NCBI GenBank assembly: GCA_964391765.1
Contig: CAYMNG010000031.1
Coordinates: 1 to 23,006 of the forward strand
Direction: 5' to 3'
Origin: UBA10649 sp964391765
Lineage (GTDB): Bacteria > Actinomycetota > Actinomycetes > S36-B12
DNA: 23,006 nucleotides
Positions within the stretch are counted from its first letter, which is position 1; every line of letters begins with the position of its first letter. This document shows positions 13,974 to 22,629 of this stretch, piece by piece. The notes below the pieces were generated by a model that saw only the letters and a list, made by a program, of their open reading frames with translations, did not search any database and was not told the DNA's origin. Made by a program: the position numbers and the translations under genes.

Positions 13974-15868
13974 CAGGTCGGCGGTTCCGCCACGTACAGG
14001 GCCTGGGTCCGCCCGAGATGGAGCGCGTCCCACCGGCCGTGCTCGGGCGGCCCGTAGCCGGAGGCCTTCCACCCGCCGAACGGTGCCTCGGGGTGCACCG
14101 GGACGATCTGTGGCCCCCACTGCACGATGCCGGCGTTCGCGGCGTCGAGCACGCGGGTGGCGGCAGCCGGGTCGGTCGTGCACACGGCGATGATCAGGCC
14201 CTGGTCGACCCCGTCGGCGACGGCGATCGCCTCGGCCTCGCCGTCGACCGGCACGATGACCGCGACCGGGCCGAACGTCTCGGCACGCACGACGTCGGCG
14301 GTCGGGTCCTCGACCAGCAGGAGCGTCGGCTCGAGGTACGCGGTCGCCCGGCCGGGGGCCGGTGCCGGCGCACCGCCCCCGCACAGCACGCCCGCGCCGG
14401 CGGTCACCGCGTCCGCGACGACGGACGCGACCCGCTCGGCGGCGGCCCAGGAGATCATCGGTCCGACGTCGGTGGCCGGGTCGGTCGGATCGCCCAGCCG
14501 AAGCGCCGTCGTCGCGGCGATAGCCCGCGGCACGAACCGGTCCAGGATCGACCGGTCGACGACGAACCGGCGGATCGCGGTGCACCGTTGTCCGGCGAAG
14601 GCGAACGCGTTGCGCACGAGGGCAGGGACGACGACGTCGAGGTCGGCGTCGGCGAGCACGACGGCGGCGTTGTTGCCGCCGAGTTCGGCCTGCACCCCGC
14701 GCCCGAGCCGGGCGCACTCGGCGGTGATCGCCCGGCCGGTCGGGATCGACCCGGTGACCGCGACGACGTCGACGCCCGGCGCCCGGACGAGCGCGGCGCC
14801 GACCCGCGGACCGCCGGTCGCCACGCCGACCAGCCCGTCAGGCACGCCGACCGCCGCGAGCGTGGCGACCAGCGCCGCGGTCGTGCGCGCGGCCTCGGGT
14901 GCGGGCTTGAGCACGACGGCGTCGCCGAGAACGATCGCGGGCGCGATCTTCCCCACGGGCAGGGCCAACGGGTTGTTCCACGGCAGGATCAGGCCGACGA
15001 CACCGGCGGGACGGACGCGGGCGACGACACCGTCACCGACGCGCTCGTCGGCGGTCGATCCGCCCAGCGCGCCCGCCGCGAGCGCGAGGTCGATCGCGCG
15101 CGCGACCTCCGCACGAGCGGCCGTGACCGGCTTGTGCACGTCCGCGACGATCGCTTCGGCGAGGACGTCGGACCGGGCGGTGAGTTCCCTCGCCCACCGG
15201 TTGACGGTGTCGACCCGCTCGGCGACCGGGCGGTGCGCCCACGACGGCTGCGCGGCGACGGCGGCGTCGACGACGGGCTGAACCTGATCTGCCGGCCGCG
15301 GTGCGTCCGCCGATCGCAGCGTGCCGACAACCTCGGCAGTGCAACGGAAGTCCGCGGCGCGGGTCGAGAGCCACCGGTACGTCGCGTCGGCATGCCCGGG
15401 GTCGTCGCTGGCGACGGCGTCCGCGGCGACGACGACGTCGTAGCCGCGCTCGTAGGCGTCGAGCACCGTCTCGCGCACGCAGGCGTGGGTGTACAGGCCG
15501 GCGACGACGACACCGGTCGTGCCCTGGTCGCGCAGCCAGCCGTCCAGCGCGGGATCGCCGAACCCGCGGTAGTGCTGCTTGGTCGTCACGAACTCCCCGG
15601 GTCGTTCGACGAGGACGTCCGGCGGTCGCCCACCGTGCGTCCCGATGACGCACGCCACCGCACCCGCCGCGCGCCGGTGCGGCATCGCGTCGCTGCCGTC
15701 CGGCCGCACTGCGGTGCGGATGTGGACGATGGGGAGCGCGGCTGAACGGAACGCGGCGAGCAGATGCGCACACCGGCCGACCACGTCCGCAGCCGTCGGC
15801 ACCACGTGCGGCCGGTCGAGGAAGTCGTGCTGGAGGTCGACGAGGAGCAGCGCCCGCACGCCGGTCAT
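13973..15868 (-). CDS. Isochorismatase-like cysteine hydrolase fused to aldehyde dehydrogenase
   Basis: A 631-aa two-domain enzyme. Residues 1-185 are an isochorismatase-like hydrolase with the full Asp-Lys-Cys set: D11 (LLLVDLQHDF), K97 (VTTKQHY) and C130 (LYTHACVRETVLDAY); relatives hydrolyse amides or vinyl ethers. Residues ~190-631 are an NAD(P)-dependent aldehyde dehydrogenase: N298 (PWNNP), K321 (KPAP), E395 (ELGGNN), catalytic C429 (GQRCT) and ETFGPV with E530, oxidising an aldehyde to an acid. Both active sites look intact and the frame is continuous, so this is a real fusion, not a missed stop. The ATG at 15868 overlaps the upstream dehydrogenase stop as ATGA. The substrate is unknown. 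The order suggests that one domain's product, or a shared pathway intermediate, passes to the other. Confidence 0.87.
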   Translation of the reverse strand: MTGVRALLLVDLQHDFLDRPHVVPTAADVVGRCAHLLAAFRSAALPIVHIRTAVRPDGSDAMPHRRAAGAVACVIGTHGGRPPDVLVERPGEFVTTKQHYRGFGDPALDGWLRDQGTTGVVVAGLYTHACVRETVLDAYERGYDVVVAADAVASDDPGHADATYRWLSTRAADFRCTAEVVGTLRSADAPRPADQVQPVVDAAVAAQPSWAHRPVAERVDTVNRWARELTARSDVLAEAIVADVHKPVTAARAEVARAIDLALAAGALGGSTADERVGDGVVARVRPAGVVGLILPWNNPLALPVGKIAPAIVLGDAVVLKPAPEAARTTAALVATLAAVGVPDGLVGVATGGPRVGAALVRAPGVDVVAVTGSIPTGRAITAECARLGRGVQAELGGNNAAVVLADADLDVVVPALVRNAFAFAGQRCTAIRRFVVDRSILDRFVPRAIAATTALRLGDPTDPATDVGPMISWAAAERVASVVADAVTAGAGVLCGGGAPAPAPGRATAYLEPTLLLVEDPTADVVRAETFGPVAVIVPVDGEAEAIAVADGVDQGLIIAVCTTDPAAATRVLDAANAGIVQWGPQIVPVHPEAPFGGWKASGYGPPEHGRWDALHLGRTQALYVAEPPT

Positions 15869-16962
15869 CGCGCGGTGATCCGGTCGACGACCAGGTCGCC
15901 GAACTCGGCGGTCCCGACGACGGTCGATTCCGGTCCGGCGACGTCGGCAGTGCGCAGACCCCGGGCCAGCGTGTCGACGACCGCGGACTCGATCGCCGTC
16001 GCGACGTCGGGTCGGCCCAGGCCGTCGCGCACGAGCCAGGCGGCTGTGCAGATCTGCGCGACCGGGTTCGCGCGGTCCACGCCGGCCAGGTCGTTCGCGG
16101 CCCCGTGACCGGTCTGGAACACCGCTCGCGGGCCGTCGCCGAAGTTCGCCGAGTAGGACAGGCCACGCGAACCCAGGACCAGTGCCGCGGTGTCGGCGAC
16201 GACGTCGCCGATCAGGTTGGGCGTGACGACGACGTCGAACCGGTGCGGATCGGCGACGAGCTGGTAGCAGGCGTTGTCGACCTCGATGATCTCGATCGCG
16301 ACATCGGGTACGGCGGATCGTTCGGCAGTCTCGCGCCACAGTGCGCTGATCGCCGGAATGCCGCCGGGCTTGACGACCACCGCCAGGCGACCGCGCCGGG
16401 CCCGCGCGGCGCGCAGTGCGACGGCGAGCAGTCGCTCGATGTCGTCCGCGTGGTAGGTCGCGTCCTGGAACGCGGTCCGGCCGTCGGCGGAGCGGCCGAA
16501 CCGCCCCTGGTACAGCCCGCCGATGTTGTCGCGCACGATGAGAACGTCGGCGCCGGCGGTTCGTTCCGGGCGCACGATCGACGAATCGGCCAGGTCGGCC
16601 CACGTGCGCACCGGGACGAGTTTGGCGAACAGGTCGTAGCGGGCACGCAGGTCGTAGACGAACCGGCCGCCGGCCGGCCCGGTGAGCACCGGCAGTCCGT
16701 CGGCGAACGCCGCGTCGTAGAAGTTGATCGCCCGGGTGTCCAGCGCGAACCCGGCCGGTCCGACCGCGCCGATCGGCTCGGACACGACCGCGTCCACCGC
16801 CAGCCCGTGCGCGGCGGCCGCCGCGCGCACCACCCGGACGGCGACGTCGATGATCTGCGGCCCGATCCCCTCGCCCGCGACCACCGCGAAGCGCAGCGCG
16901 TCCGTGGCCGTCGGTGCCGGCGTCCAGTTCGGCACGATGGAGCCGGTGGGCAGCGCGAGCAT
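15865..16962 (-). CDS. Isopropylmalate/isocitrate dehydrogenase-family enzyme
   Basis: A 365-aa member of the beta-decarboxylating dehydrogenase family, which oxidises and usually decarboxylates a substituted malate to a 2-oxo acid with NAD(P) and Mg2+ or Mn2+. Landmarks: GEGIGPQI (30-37), the substrate-arginine region around LFAKLVPVR (111-119), VRDNIGGLYQG (143-153, nearer the LeuB VRELTGG form than the isocitrate form), K198, D229 (EVDNACYQL), NLIGDVVADTAA with D253 and D257, and HGAANDLAG..NP for NAD binding. The gene is unlikely to be housekeeping leuB or icd, because it sits in an operon with an isochorismatase-ALDH fusion and a membrane protein. The ATG at 16962 has no SD but lies 7 nt after a -10 element. 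The true substrate could be tartrate-, isopropylmalate- or homoisocitrate-like. Confidence 0.86.
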   Translation of the reverse strand: MLALPTGSIVPNWTPAPTATDALRFAVVAGEGIGPQIIDVAVRVVRAAAAAHGLAVDAVVSEPIGAVGPAGFALDTRAINFYDAAFADGLPVLTGPAGGRFVYDLRARYDLFAKLVPVRTWADLADSSIVRPERTAGADVLIVRDNIGGLYQGRFGRSADGRTAFQDATYHADDIERLLAVALRAARARRGRLAVVVKPGGIPAISALWRETAERSAVPDVAIEIIEVDNACYQLVADPHRFDVVVTPNLIGDVVADTAALVLGSRGLSYSANFGDGPRAVFQTGHGAANDLAGVDRANPVAQICTAAWLVRDGLGRPDVATAIESAVVDTLARGLRTADVAGPESTVVGTAEFGDLVVDRITAR

Positions 16963-17003
16963 GGCCGCTAACGTATCGGCCGCTCGTCCGTAGGATCGCG
17001 TGG
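16963..17003. promoter_or_regulatory. Compact bidirectional leaderless promoter
   Basis: Only 41 bp separate two divergent start codons. On the minus strand TACGTT (16975-16970) is followed by 7 nt and the ATG at 16962. On the plus strand TAGGAT (16991-16996) is followed by 7 nt and the ATG at 17004. Neither start has a Shine-Dalgarno sequence. With normal 17-bp spacing, each promoter's -35 would fall on or beside the other's -10, so polymerase could probably occupy only one direction at a time. Confidence 0.55.
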
Positions 17004-18176
17004 ATGGAGTCGGTTCCCGCCCGGCCGCCCGGCCAGGTCGCCTCGCGGCCGGGGGTGGGTGTGGTCGTCGTCGCGACGGCGGGCGCGCTGCGTGTCGAGC
17101 GCGGCGGGCCGGCCGGTCCGGTCAGGTGGTCCGCGGCGTCGACCGCGGACATCGTCGAGGCCGCGCGCGTCCACCGGGTCGGCGGCCTGATCGTCGACCG
17201 CGCCGAGGCGTTGGGCGTCCCCGAGGCCGTGCGCACGCCGCTGCGCGCGATCGCGGTGCGCCAGGTGATCGCGGATCTGCACCGTGCTCGTGCGACCGTG
17301 GCCGCGGTCGACGTCCTGCGTCGTGCCGGTGTCGGCGTGCTGGCGTTCAAGGGCGCCGCCTTGGCCGTGCAGTCCGCCGGTGACGTCACCGCGCGGGGGT
17401 CGGTCGACGTCGACCTGCTCGTGCGCCCGCAGGACCTCCCGGCGACGCACGCGGCCCTCACGTCGGCCGGATATCGGGGCGAACCGCTCCCGCCGGCCGG
17501 TCGGTGGCGGCAGTGGTACCTCGCCGTCCGACGCGAGCGGTCGTACGTCGGCAGCGACGGGGTGGAGATCGACCTGCACTGGCGCCTGGGGTGGCATTCG
17601 CGCCCGATCCCGCCGACCTCGACCCTGCTGGCCCGATCCGTCGACGTCGGGATCGGCGACGTCGCCGTGCCGACCCTGTCGGTTCCGGATGCGTTCGCCG
17701 CGGCGTGCTACCACGCCGCCGTCGACCGCTACGCGCGACTTCGGCTGCTCGTCGACATCGCCCGCCTCGTCGGGCATCCGGACGTCCGGATGCCCGGCGA
17801 CGCGACGTGGCGGCTGCGACGGGTCGTCGGCGAGTCGGTCGCACTGACCGAACTCCTCCTGGGCCCGCTGCCCGGCGCGAACGGCTTCGTGCCGGCCCAC
17901 GGGGTCGACCTGGCCACGTTGGCCGACCGGTGGGCGATGGCCTCCGTGCGCCCGCAGTGGCTCGTCGACGACCTCTCGCTCGCGCAGGTCGTCGGCGTGT
18001 ACGCCGACTCCGCCCGGTTCGGCGGGGCCGGCGCCGCGCTGGCGATGGGCCTCACCGACGCGCTGCTCCCACCCGAGCGGATCGATCACACCGGCGGGTT
18101 CGCCAGCGTCGCCGCGGGCGTCGGCCACGAGGTCGCCGACCTGGTGCGCCGGCGGGTCCTACGCAGGCCGGCGTGA
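17004..18176 (+). CDS. Nucleotidyltransferase-family protein (NTP_transf_5-like)
   Basis: A 390-aa protein resembling the uncharacterised nucleotidyltransferase family often found in natural-product and surface-glycan loci. The core motif is present: LAFKGAALA (113-121), then RGSVDVDLLV with D135 and D137 as likely metal ligands (131-140), and EIDLHWRLGW (189-198), also typical. The family's reaction is not established; the fold predicts nucleotidyl transfer. The ATG at 17004 is chosen because it lies 7 nt after a -10 element. A longer start at 16914 would run through the divergent promoter and into the neighbouring gene. The stop overlaps the start of the A-T-TE gene as GTGA, so the two are translationally coupled and probably act in one pathway. 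Confidence 0.78.
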   Translation: MESVPARPPGQVASRPGVGVVVVATAGALRVERGGPAGPVRWSAASTADIVEAARVHRVGGLIVDRAEALGVPEAVRTPLRAIAVRQVIADLHRARATVAAVDVLRRAGVGVLAFKGAALAVQSAGDVTARGSVDVDLLVRPQDLPATHAALTSAGYRGEPLPPAGRWRQWYLAVRRERSYVGSDGVEIDLHWRLGWHSRPIPPTSTLLARSVDVGIGDVAVPTLSVPDAFAAACYHAAVDRYARLRLLVDIARLVGHPDVRMPGDATWRLRRVVGESVALTELLLGPLPGANGFVPAHGVDLATLADRWAMASVRPQWLVDDLSLAQVVGVYADSARFGGAGAALAMGLTDALLPPERIDHTGGFASVAAGVGHEVADLVRRRVLRRPA

Positions 18177-20824
18177 GCGGCACCGCCCCGCCGATCGTCG
18201 CCGGGTCGACGATCGGCGCGGCCTTCGCCGAGGTCGTCGCCGCCGCCGCGGCCGCGACTCCGGCGGTGATCGACGCCGACGGTCCGCTGACGTACGGCGA
18301 CCTCGACACCCGAAGCGCGGCGGTCGCCGCCGCGGTGCGGGAAGCGCCCCCACAGCCGGGTCCGGCGCTGGTCCTCGCCGATCACGGCGCGGACGCGATC
18401 GTCGCGATGCTCGGGTGCGCGCGGGCCGGTGCGGCGTACCTCGTGCTCGACCAGCGCGCACCCGAGGCGGTGTGGCGGACCGTCGTAGCCCGGCACGGTG
18501 CTCGGGTGCTCCTCGCGGGTGCGGGGTTCGCCGGGCGGGCGCGGTCGCTGGACGCGAGCGCTCCGGTCGTCGATGTCGCGGCGCGCACGATCGGCACGGA
18601 TCCGAACCGCGCTTCGGGCGCGCCCGCCGCGACCGGGGCCGCGGTCGGTTCGTACACCCCGGCTTCGGTGTCCTTCACGTCCGGAACGGCCGGCGTGCCG
18701 AAGGCCGTCGTCCACTCGCACCGGTCGGTCCTCGCCAACGCCCGCCGATACGGATCCTCGGTCGGCGTGCGGGCGACCGATCGCTTCGTCGTCGTCTCGC
18801 CGCTGGCGACCGTGGCCGCCGCGACTCCGGTCTACACCGGGTTGCTGCACGGGGCGGGCGTCGTGCTGTTCGACGTGCACGCGCACTGCCCGGGCGGCTT
18901 CGCCGACGTCGTCGCCGCCGCCGGCGGCACGATCGTGCACGTCGTCCCCGCCGTGCTCGCGCACCTGGCCGAGCCGCCGGCCGGTGGCCTGCCGGGCGTG
19001 CGGCTCGTCGCGTTGGGCGGGGATCGGTTGCTGGGCGCCGATGTCGAGCGGGCCCGCGCCTGGTTCCCGCGGGCGCGGATCCTGCACCGGTACAGCACCT
19101 CGGAGACCAACCAGATCGCCGCCCGGACGATCGCCGCGGACGACGACATCTCGACGGGAGTCGTCGATGTCGGGCGTGTCTGCGCGTGGATGCACGTGCG
19201 GGTCCTCGACAGCGACGGCCGCGCCTGCGCGCCCGGCGTGGCAGGTGAACTGTCAGTCGCCGGTCCGACGCTGGCGCTGGGGTATCTCGACGACCCGCTG
19301 CGCACGTCCGAGCGGTTCGTCGACGGTCCGAACGGGCGCGAGTACCGAACCGGGGATCGGGCCCGCCGGCTGGCGGACGGTCGGCTGGAACTGCTCGGTC
19401 GGGCGGACGACGTCGTGAAGGTCGGTGGGGTGCGCGTCGACCTCGCTGCGCTCGAGCGGACGTTGATCGACGTCCGCGGGGTGGACGCCGCGGCCGTCGT
19501 GGCGGCCGATCACCCGGTGAAGCTCACGGCGTTCGTGACCGGCGACGTCCGGGCGATCGAGGTCCGTGCGGATCTGGCCGGCCGGCTGCCCGCCGCGCAG
19601 GTGCCGGGGCGGGTCGTCGTCGTCGCGGCGCTGCCGGTCACCGGGCGGGGGAAGGTCGACCGCGCGGCGCTGGCGGACGTCGCGGCCGCCACCACCGGAC
19701 CGCCGTACGCGGCTCCGGTCGGGGCGACCGAGGTCGCGATCGCGGCAGCGTTCGCCCAGGTGCTGGGGATCGACGACGTGGGGCGTGACGACGACTGCTT
19801 CGCCCTCGGGGCGGACTCGCTCGCCGGTGCGGAGCTGGCCGCGGCGATCACCGTACGGATCGGGTGTTCGGTCGACGTCGAGACGCTGCTCGCCCGACCG
19901 ACGCCGGCCCTCCTGGCGGCGTGGGCCCGATCGCCGACGAGCCGCGCCGCGGGCGACCGGGCGGCCGCCGCCGTCGTCCCCGTCGCGTCCGGGCCGGCGG
20001 ACCGGCCGGTCGCGGTGCTGTTCTCCGGGGGGAGTGGCGCGCACCTGGACGGTGTGGCGCAACTGGCGAGGGCGCTGCGCGCGCGCCGGTGCGTCGCGGT
20101 GCGGCCACGGGGCTTCGCCGGCCGCGCGCGGCCCGATCGCACGGTCTCGGCGATGGCCGGATCGGCCCGCGGCGCGATCGCCGACAGTGGGCTCGCGGGA
20201 CCGCTCGTGCTCGTCGGACACTCCGTCGGCGGGACGGTCGCCGTCGAGACCGCCCGGCAGCTCGCCGCGGCCGGTCAGGAGGTCGTCGCGGTGGTCCTGC
20301 TCGACACGCGGGCTGTCACCGCGAACGTCGTGGCGAGCAGGCGGCTGCGAGCGGACCTGCGTCGGGCGCTGGCAGTGAACCGGACGTGGCGGGCCGACCG
20401 GGGGCTGGGCAGTTCGTGGCCGCGGCGGGCCTACTGGGTTCCGCGGTACCTGTGGCGCCGATTGCGTCGGCGCTGGCTGGCGGCCTCGGCAGGTTTGGTA
20501 CCGCGGCGCGACGCGGCGCAGCACCGCGCGTTCGAGGCGGTCGTGAAGGAGGCGGTACGCCGGTGGGTCGACACCGACTGCCCCGTGCCGGTCGTCCTCG
20601 TGCGGGCCCGGTGGGCCGCCGGCGCGGACGCGACGACGACCCGCGCGGTCGCCGCGGACCTGGGCTGGGGGCAGGTGCTGGCCCGGTCGCCGGTCGTGGT
20701 CGAGGTGGACGGGGACCACGACGGGCTGACGACCGGTCGGTTCGCGATTTCGACCGCGGCCGCGATCGACGCCGCGCTCGACGACCTGGCCCGTCGCGCC
20801 GCCGTCCCCCCGCGTCGACCGTGA
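18173..20824 (+). CDS. NRPS-like A-T-TE synthetase (adenylation, carrier, thioesterase)
   Basis: An 883-aa single-module enzyme with no condensation domain. The adenylation domain (about 15-515) has A3 FTSGTAGVPKA (168-178), A5 YSTSET (307-312), A7 YRTGD (391-395), A8 GRADDVVKVGG and A10 with K494. The carrier domain (about 520-600) has GADSLAG with S549 for the phosphopantetheine arm. The thioesterase (about 620-883) has GHSVGG with S684, D711 and H849. The A4 stretch reads SPLATVAAA (209-217) with no aspartate where alpha-amino-acid-activating domains have Asp235, so an aryl, keto or other carboxylic acid is a better guess. Known A-T-TE enzymes, such as the ralfuranone and fungal quinone synthetases, dimerise aryl 2-oxo acids. 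The GTG at 18173 is coupled to the gene before it. Confidence 0.88.
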   Translation: MSGTAPPIVAGSTIGAAFAEVVAAAAAATPAVIDADGPLTYGDLDTRSAAVAAAVREAPPQPGPALVLADHGADAIVAMLGCARAGAAYLVLDQRAPEAVWRTVVARHGARVLLAGAGFAGRARSLDASAPVVDVAARTIGTDPNRASGAPAATGAAVGSYTPASVSFTSGTAGVPKAVVHSHRSVLANARRYGSSVGVRATDRFVVVSPLATVAAATPVYTGLLHGAGVVLFDVHAHCPGGFADVVAAAGGTIVHVVPAVLAHLAEPPAGGLPGVRLVALGGDRLLGADVERARAWFPRARILHRYSTSETNQIAARTIAADDDISTGVVDVGRVCAWMHVRVLDSDGRACAPGVAGELSVAGPTLALGYLDDPLRTSERFVDGPNGREYRTGDRARRLADGRLELLGRADDVVKVGGVRVDLAALERTLIDVRGVDAAAVVAADHPVKLTAFVTGDVRAIEVRADLAGRLPAAQVPGRVVVVAALPVTGRGKVDRAALADVAAATTGPPYAAPVGATEVAIAAAFAQVLGIDDVGRDDDCFALGADSLAGAELAAAITVRIGCSVDVETLLARPTPALLAAWARSPTSRAAGDRAAAAVVPVASGPADRPVAVLFSGGSGAHLDGVAQLARALRARRCVAVRPRGFAGRARPDRTVSAMAGSARGAIADSGLAGPLVLVGHSVGGTVAVETARQLAAAGQEVVAVVLLDTRAVTANVVASRRLRADLRRALAVNRTWRADRGLGSSWPRRAYWVPRYLWRRLRRRWLAASAGLVPRRDAAQHRAFEAVVKEAVRRWVDTDCPVPVVLVRARWAAGADATTTRAVAADLGWGQVLARSPVVVEVDGDHDGLTTGRFAISTAAAIDAALDDLARRAAVPPRRP

Positions 20825-20869
20825 GGTTCCACCGGGTCCGCGCGGGAAACACGCGGTACGAACTCAAGA

Positions 20870-22624
20870 TCAGGGCGGGCCGGTGGTCACGTCGACGATC
20901 CGACCGTCCGCGAGCCGGACGACGTCGTGCGCGGCGTCGATCGTGCTGGCCCGGTGGGCGATGATGAGGATCGTCAACTGCGGGGTCAGGTCGCGCAGCA
21001 GTGCCATGACCGCCGTCTCGGTCCGCTCGTCGAGGGCGGAGGTCGCCTCGTCGAGCACCAGCACCTCCGGGCGGCGCAGGAGTGCCCTGGCCAGCGCCAG
21101 CCGTTGACGTTGCCCGCCGGACAGGCGGGTCCCGCGATCGCCGAGCTCGGTCTCCAGCCCGTCGGGCAGCGCACGGGCGAAGTCGGCCGCGGCCGCGTCG
21201 AGCGCCGCCCAGCACTCGGCGTCGGTGACGTCGCGTCGGCCGCTGGACCACACGAGGTTCCAGCGGACCGTTCCGGGCACGAGCACGGTCTCCTGCGGCA
21301 CGTACGCCACCCGCTGACGCCATGAGGCGAGCAGGTCCGCGGCCAAGACGGTGCCGTCGACCTCGACCGTTCCCGAGTCCGGCGACAGCAGGCCGAGCAC
21401 GAGGTCGGCCGTGGTCGACTTGCCGGCCCCGGAGGGACCGGTCAGCGCGGTGATCCGCCCGCGGGCGAGGTCGAACGTGAGGTTCCGGACGCCCTCGTCG
21501 GACTCCGGGTAGCAGAACGTCACCGATCGCAGTCGAACCGCCGGTGTGCGCGGATCGGGGGCGGGGAGGGTGCCACCGCGACCGGGTGCCTCGCGCGCGG
21601 CCTGTGCGCGTGCGGTCAGGTCGGCCAGGTCGGCGACCGCCGGCAGGGCGTTGGCGGCCTGTTGGAGGTTGGCCGCCAGCATGCGCACCGCCTGCGCCAG
21701 GCGCGCGGCCAGGACGAGGACGAGGACGACGGTCGCCGCCGGCACCTCGATCGCCACCGCGACCAGGACGAGCACCGCCGCGCACAGCACCACGCCGATC
21801 GTCGCGACCGCGGCCGTCGTCGCGGTCCGCCGAGCGTGGTCCAGCTGGGCGGCGCGGGTGTCGGTGAGGGCCTCGGCCAGACTCGAGCGCCAGACGCCGG
21901 CCGCGCCGTGGGCCCGCACGAGGCGCAGGGAGTCCATCGAGTCGGTCATCGCCGCCTGCAGCGCGCGGTTGCGCTGTCCGAACTGCCGTCCGACGGCGTG
22001 CGCCGGTCGCAGGTTCCGCAGCAGCGCGACCAGCATGAGCGCCATCGCGGCGACGACGACGACGGTCAGTGCGGGCGCGACGATCCCGGACACGATCGCG
22101 GTCGCGACCGCGATCACCGCGGCGACCGAGCCCTGCAGGATGGCGGTGAACGCCGCGCCGGCGCGATTCGAGCCGGACGTCGCGATCTCGGCGACGTCGC
22201 TGCGGCGCGCGGTCAGGATGAACGACCACCGCGCGTGCAGGATCGCGTCGAGCGCGTCGCCGCGCAGTCGATCGACGAGGCGCTGTTGCAGGAGCACGGC
22301 GTTGACGGCGGACCACCGCACGAGCAGCGCCTGACCGGCCACGAGCGCGACGACTGCGGCCAGCAGGGCGGGCAGCGGCACACCGGCGAGGGGCACGGCG
22401 CTGATGATCGGCAGGTCGATGACCGTGCCGCTCGACGAAGCGGCCACGGAGTTCACGACCGGGACGAGCAGGAGCATGCTCACCCCGCCGGTGAGACCGG
22501 TGGCCAGCAGCAGGACCACCTGCAGGGCCATCCGTCGTGGCTCGATCGCCCAGGCGGACCTCAGCAGGATGCGGCCGTCGGCCCACAGGCCGTCGCCGGG
22601 CGCGGCAGAGCGGCGTCGATGCAC
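20870..22624 (-). CDS. ABC exporter half-transporter (fused membrane and ATPase domains)
   Basis: A 584-aa half-transporter. Membrane segments lie at about residues 33-60, 80-100, 164-205 and 272-312. The ATPase has Walker A GPSGAGKST (396-404), Q-loop YVPQE, LSGGQ (501-505), Walker B with D525/E526 and H557, so it looks functional. It converges with the A-T-TE gene across only 45 bp and is the nearest export candidate for that enzyme's product, acting as a homodimer or with the other half-transporter at 2747-4558. The GTG start at 22624 has no SD but begins 5 nt after the stop of a possible 17-aa leader peptide; an internal ATG at 22531 is a weaker alternative. It is divergent from clpX. Confidence 0.85.
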   Translation of the reverse strand: MHRRRSAAPGDGLWADGRILLRSAWAIEPRRMALQVVLLLATGLTGGVSMLLLVPVVNSVAASSSGTVIDLPIISAVPLAGVPLPALLAAVVALVAGQALLVRWSAVNAVLLQQRLVDRLRGDALDAILHARWSFILTARRSDVAEIATSGSNRAGAAFTAILQGSVAAVIAVATAIVSGIVAPALTVVVVAAMALMLVALLRNLRPAHAVGRQFGQRNRALQAAMTDSMDSLRLVRAHGAAGVWRSSLAEALTDTRAAQLDHARRTATTAAVATIGVVLCAAVLVLVAVAIEVPAATVVLVLVLAARLAQAVRMLAANLQQAANALPAVADLADLTARAQAAREAPGRGGTLPAPDPRTPAVRLRSVTFCYPESDEGVRNLTFDLARGRITALTGPSGAGKSTTADLVLGLLSPDSGTVEVDGTVLAADLLASWRQRVAYVPQETVLVPGTVRWNLVWSSGRRDVTDAECWAALDAAAADFARALPDGLETELGDRGTRLSGGQRQRLALARALLRRPEVLVLDEATSALDERTETAVMALLRDLTPQLTILIIAHRASTIDAAHDVVRLADGRIVDVTTGPP

Positions 22625-22629
22625 GTCGA

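Noticed and set aside
13974..14717. Upstream in-frame extension of the GT-C-like membrane protein
   Set aside because: It would lie entirely inside the ALDH domain in another frame and is Arg/Gly-rich. The ATG at 13973, overlapping the previous stop, fits the operon pattern.
17504..18172. Upstream extension of the A-T-TE gene
   Set aside because: It overlaps the nucleotidyltransferase in another frame with Arg-rich content. The GTGA junction at 18173 gives a normal adenylation N-terminus.
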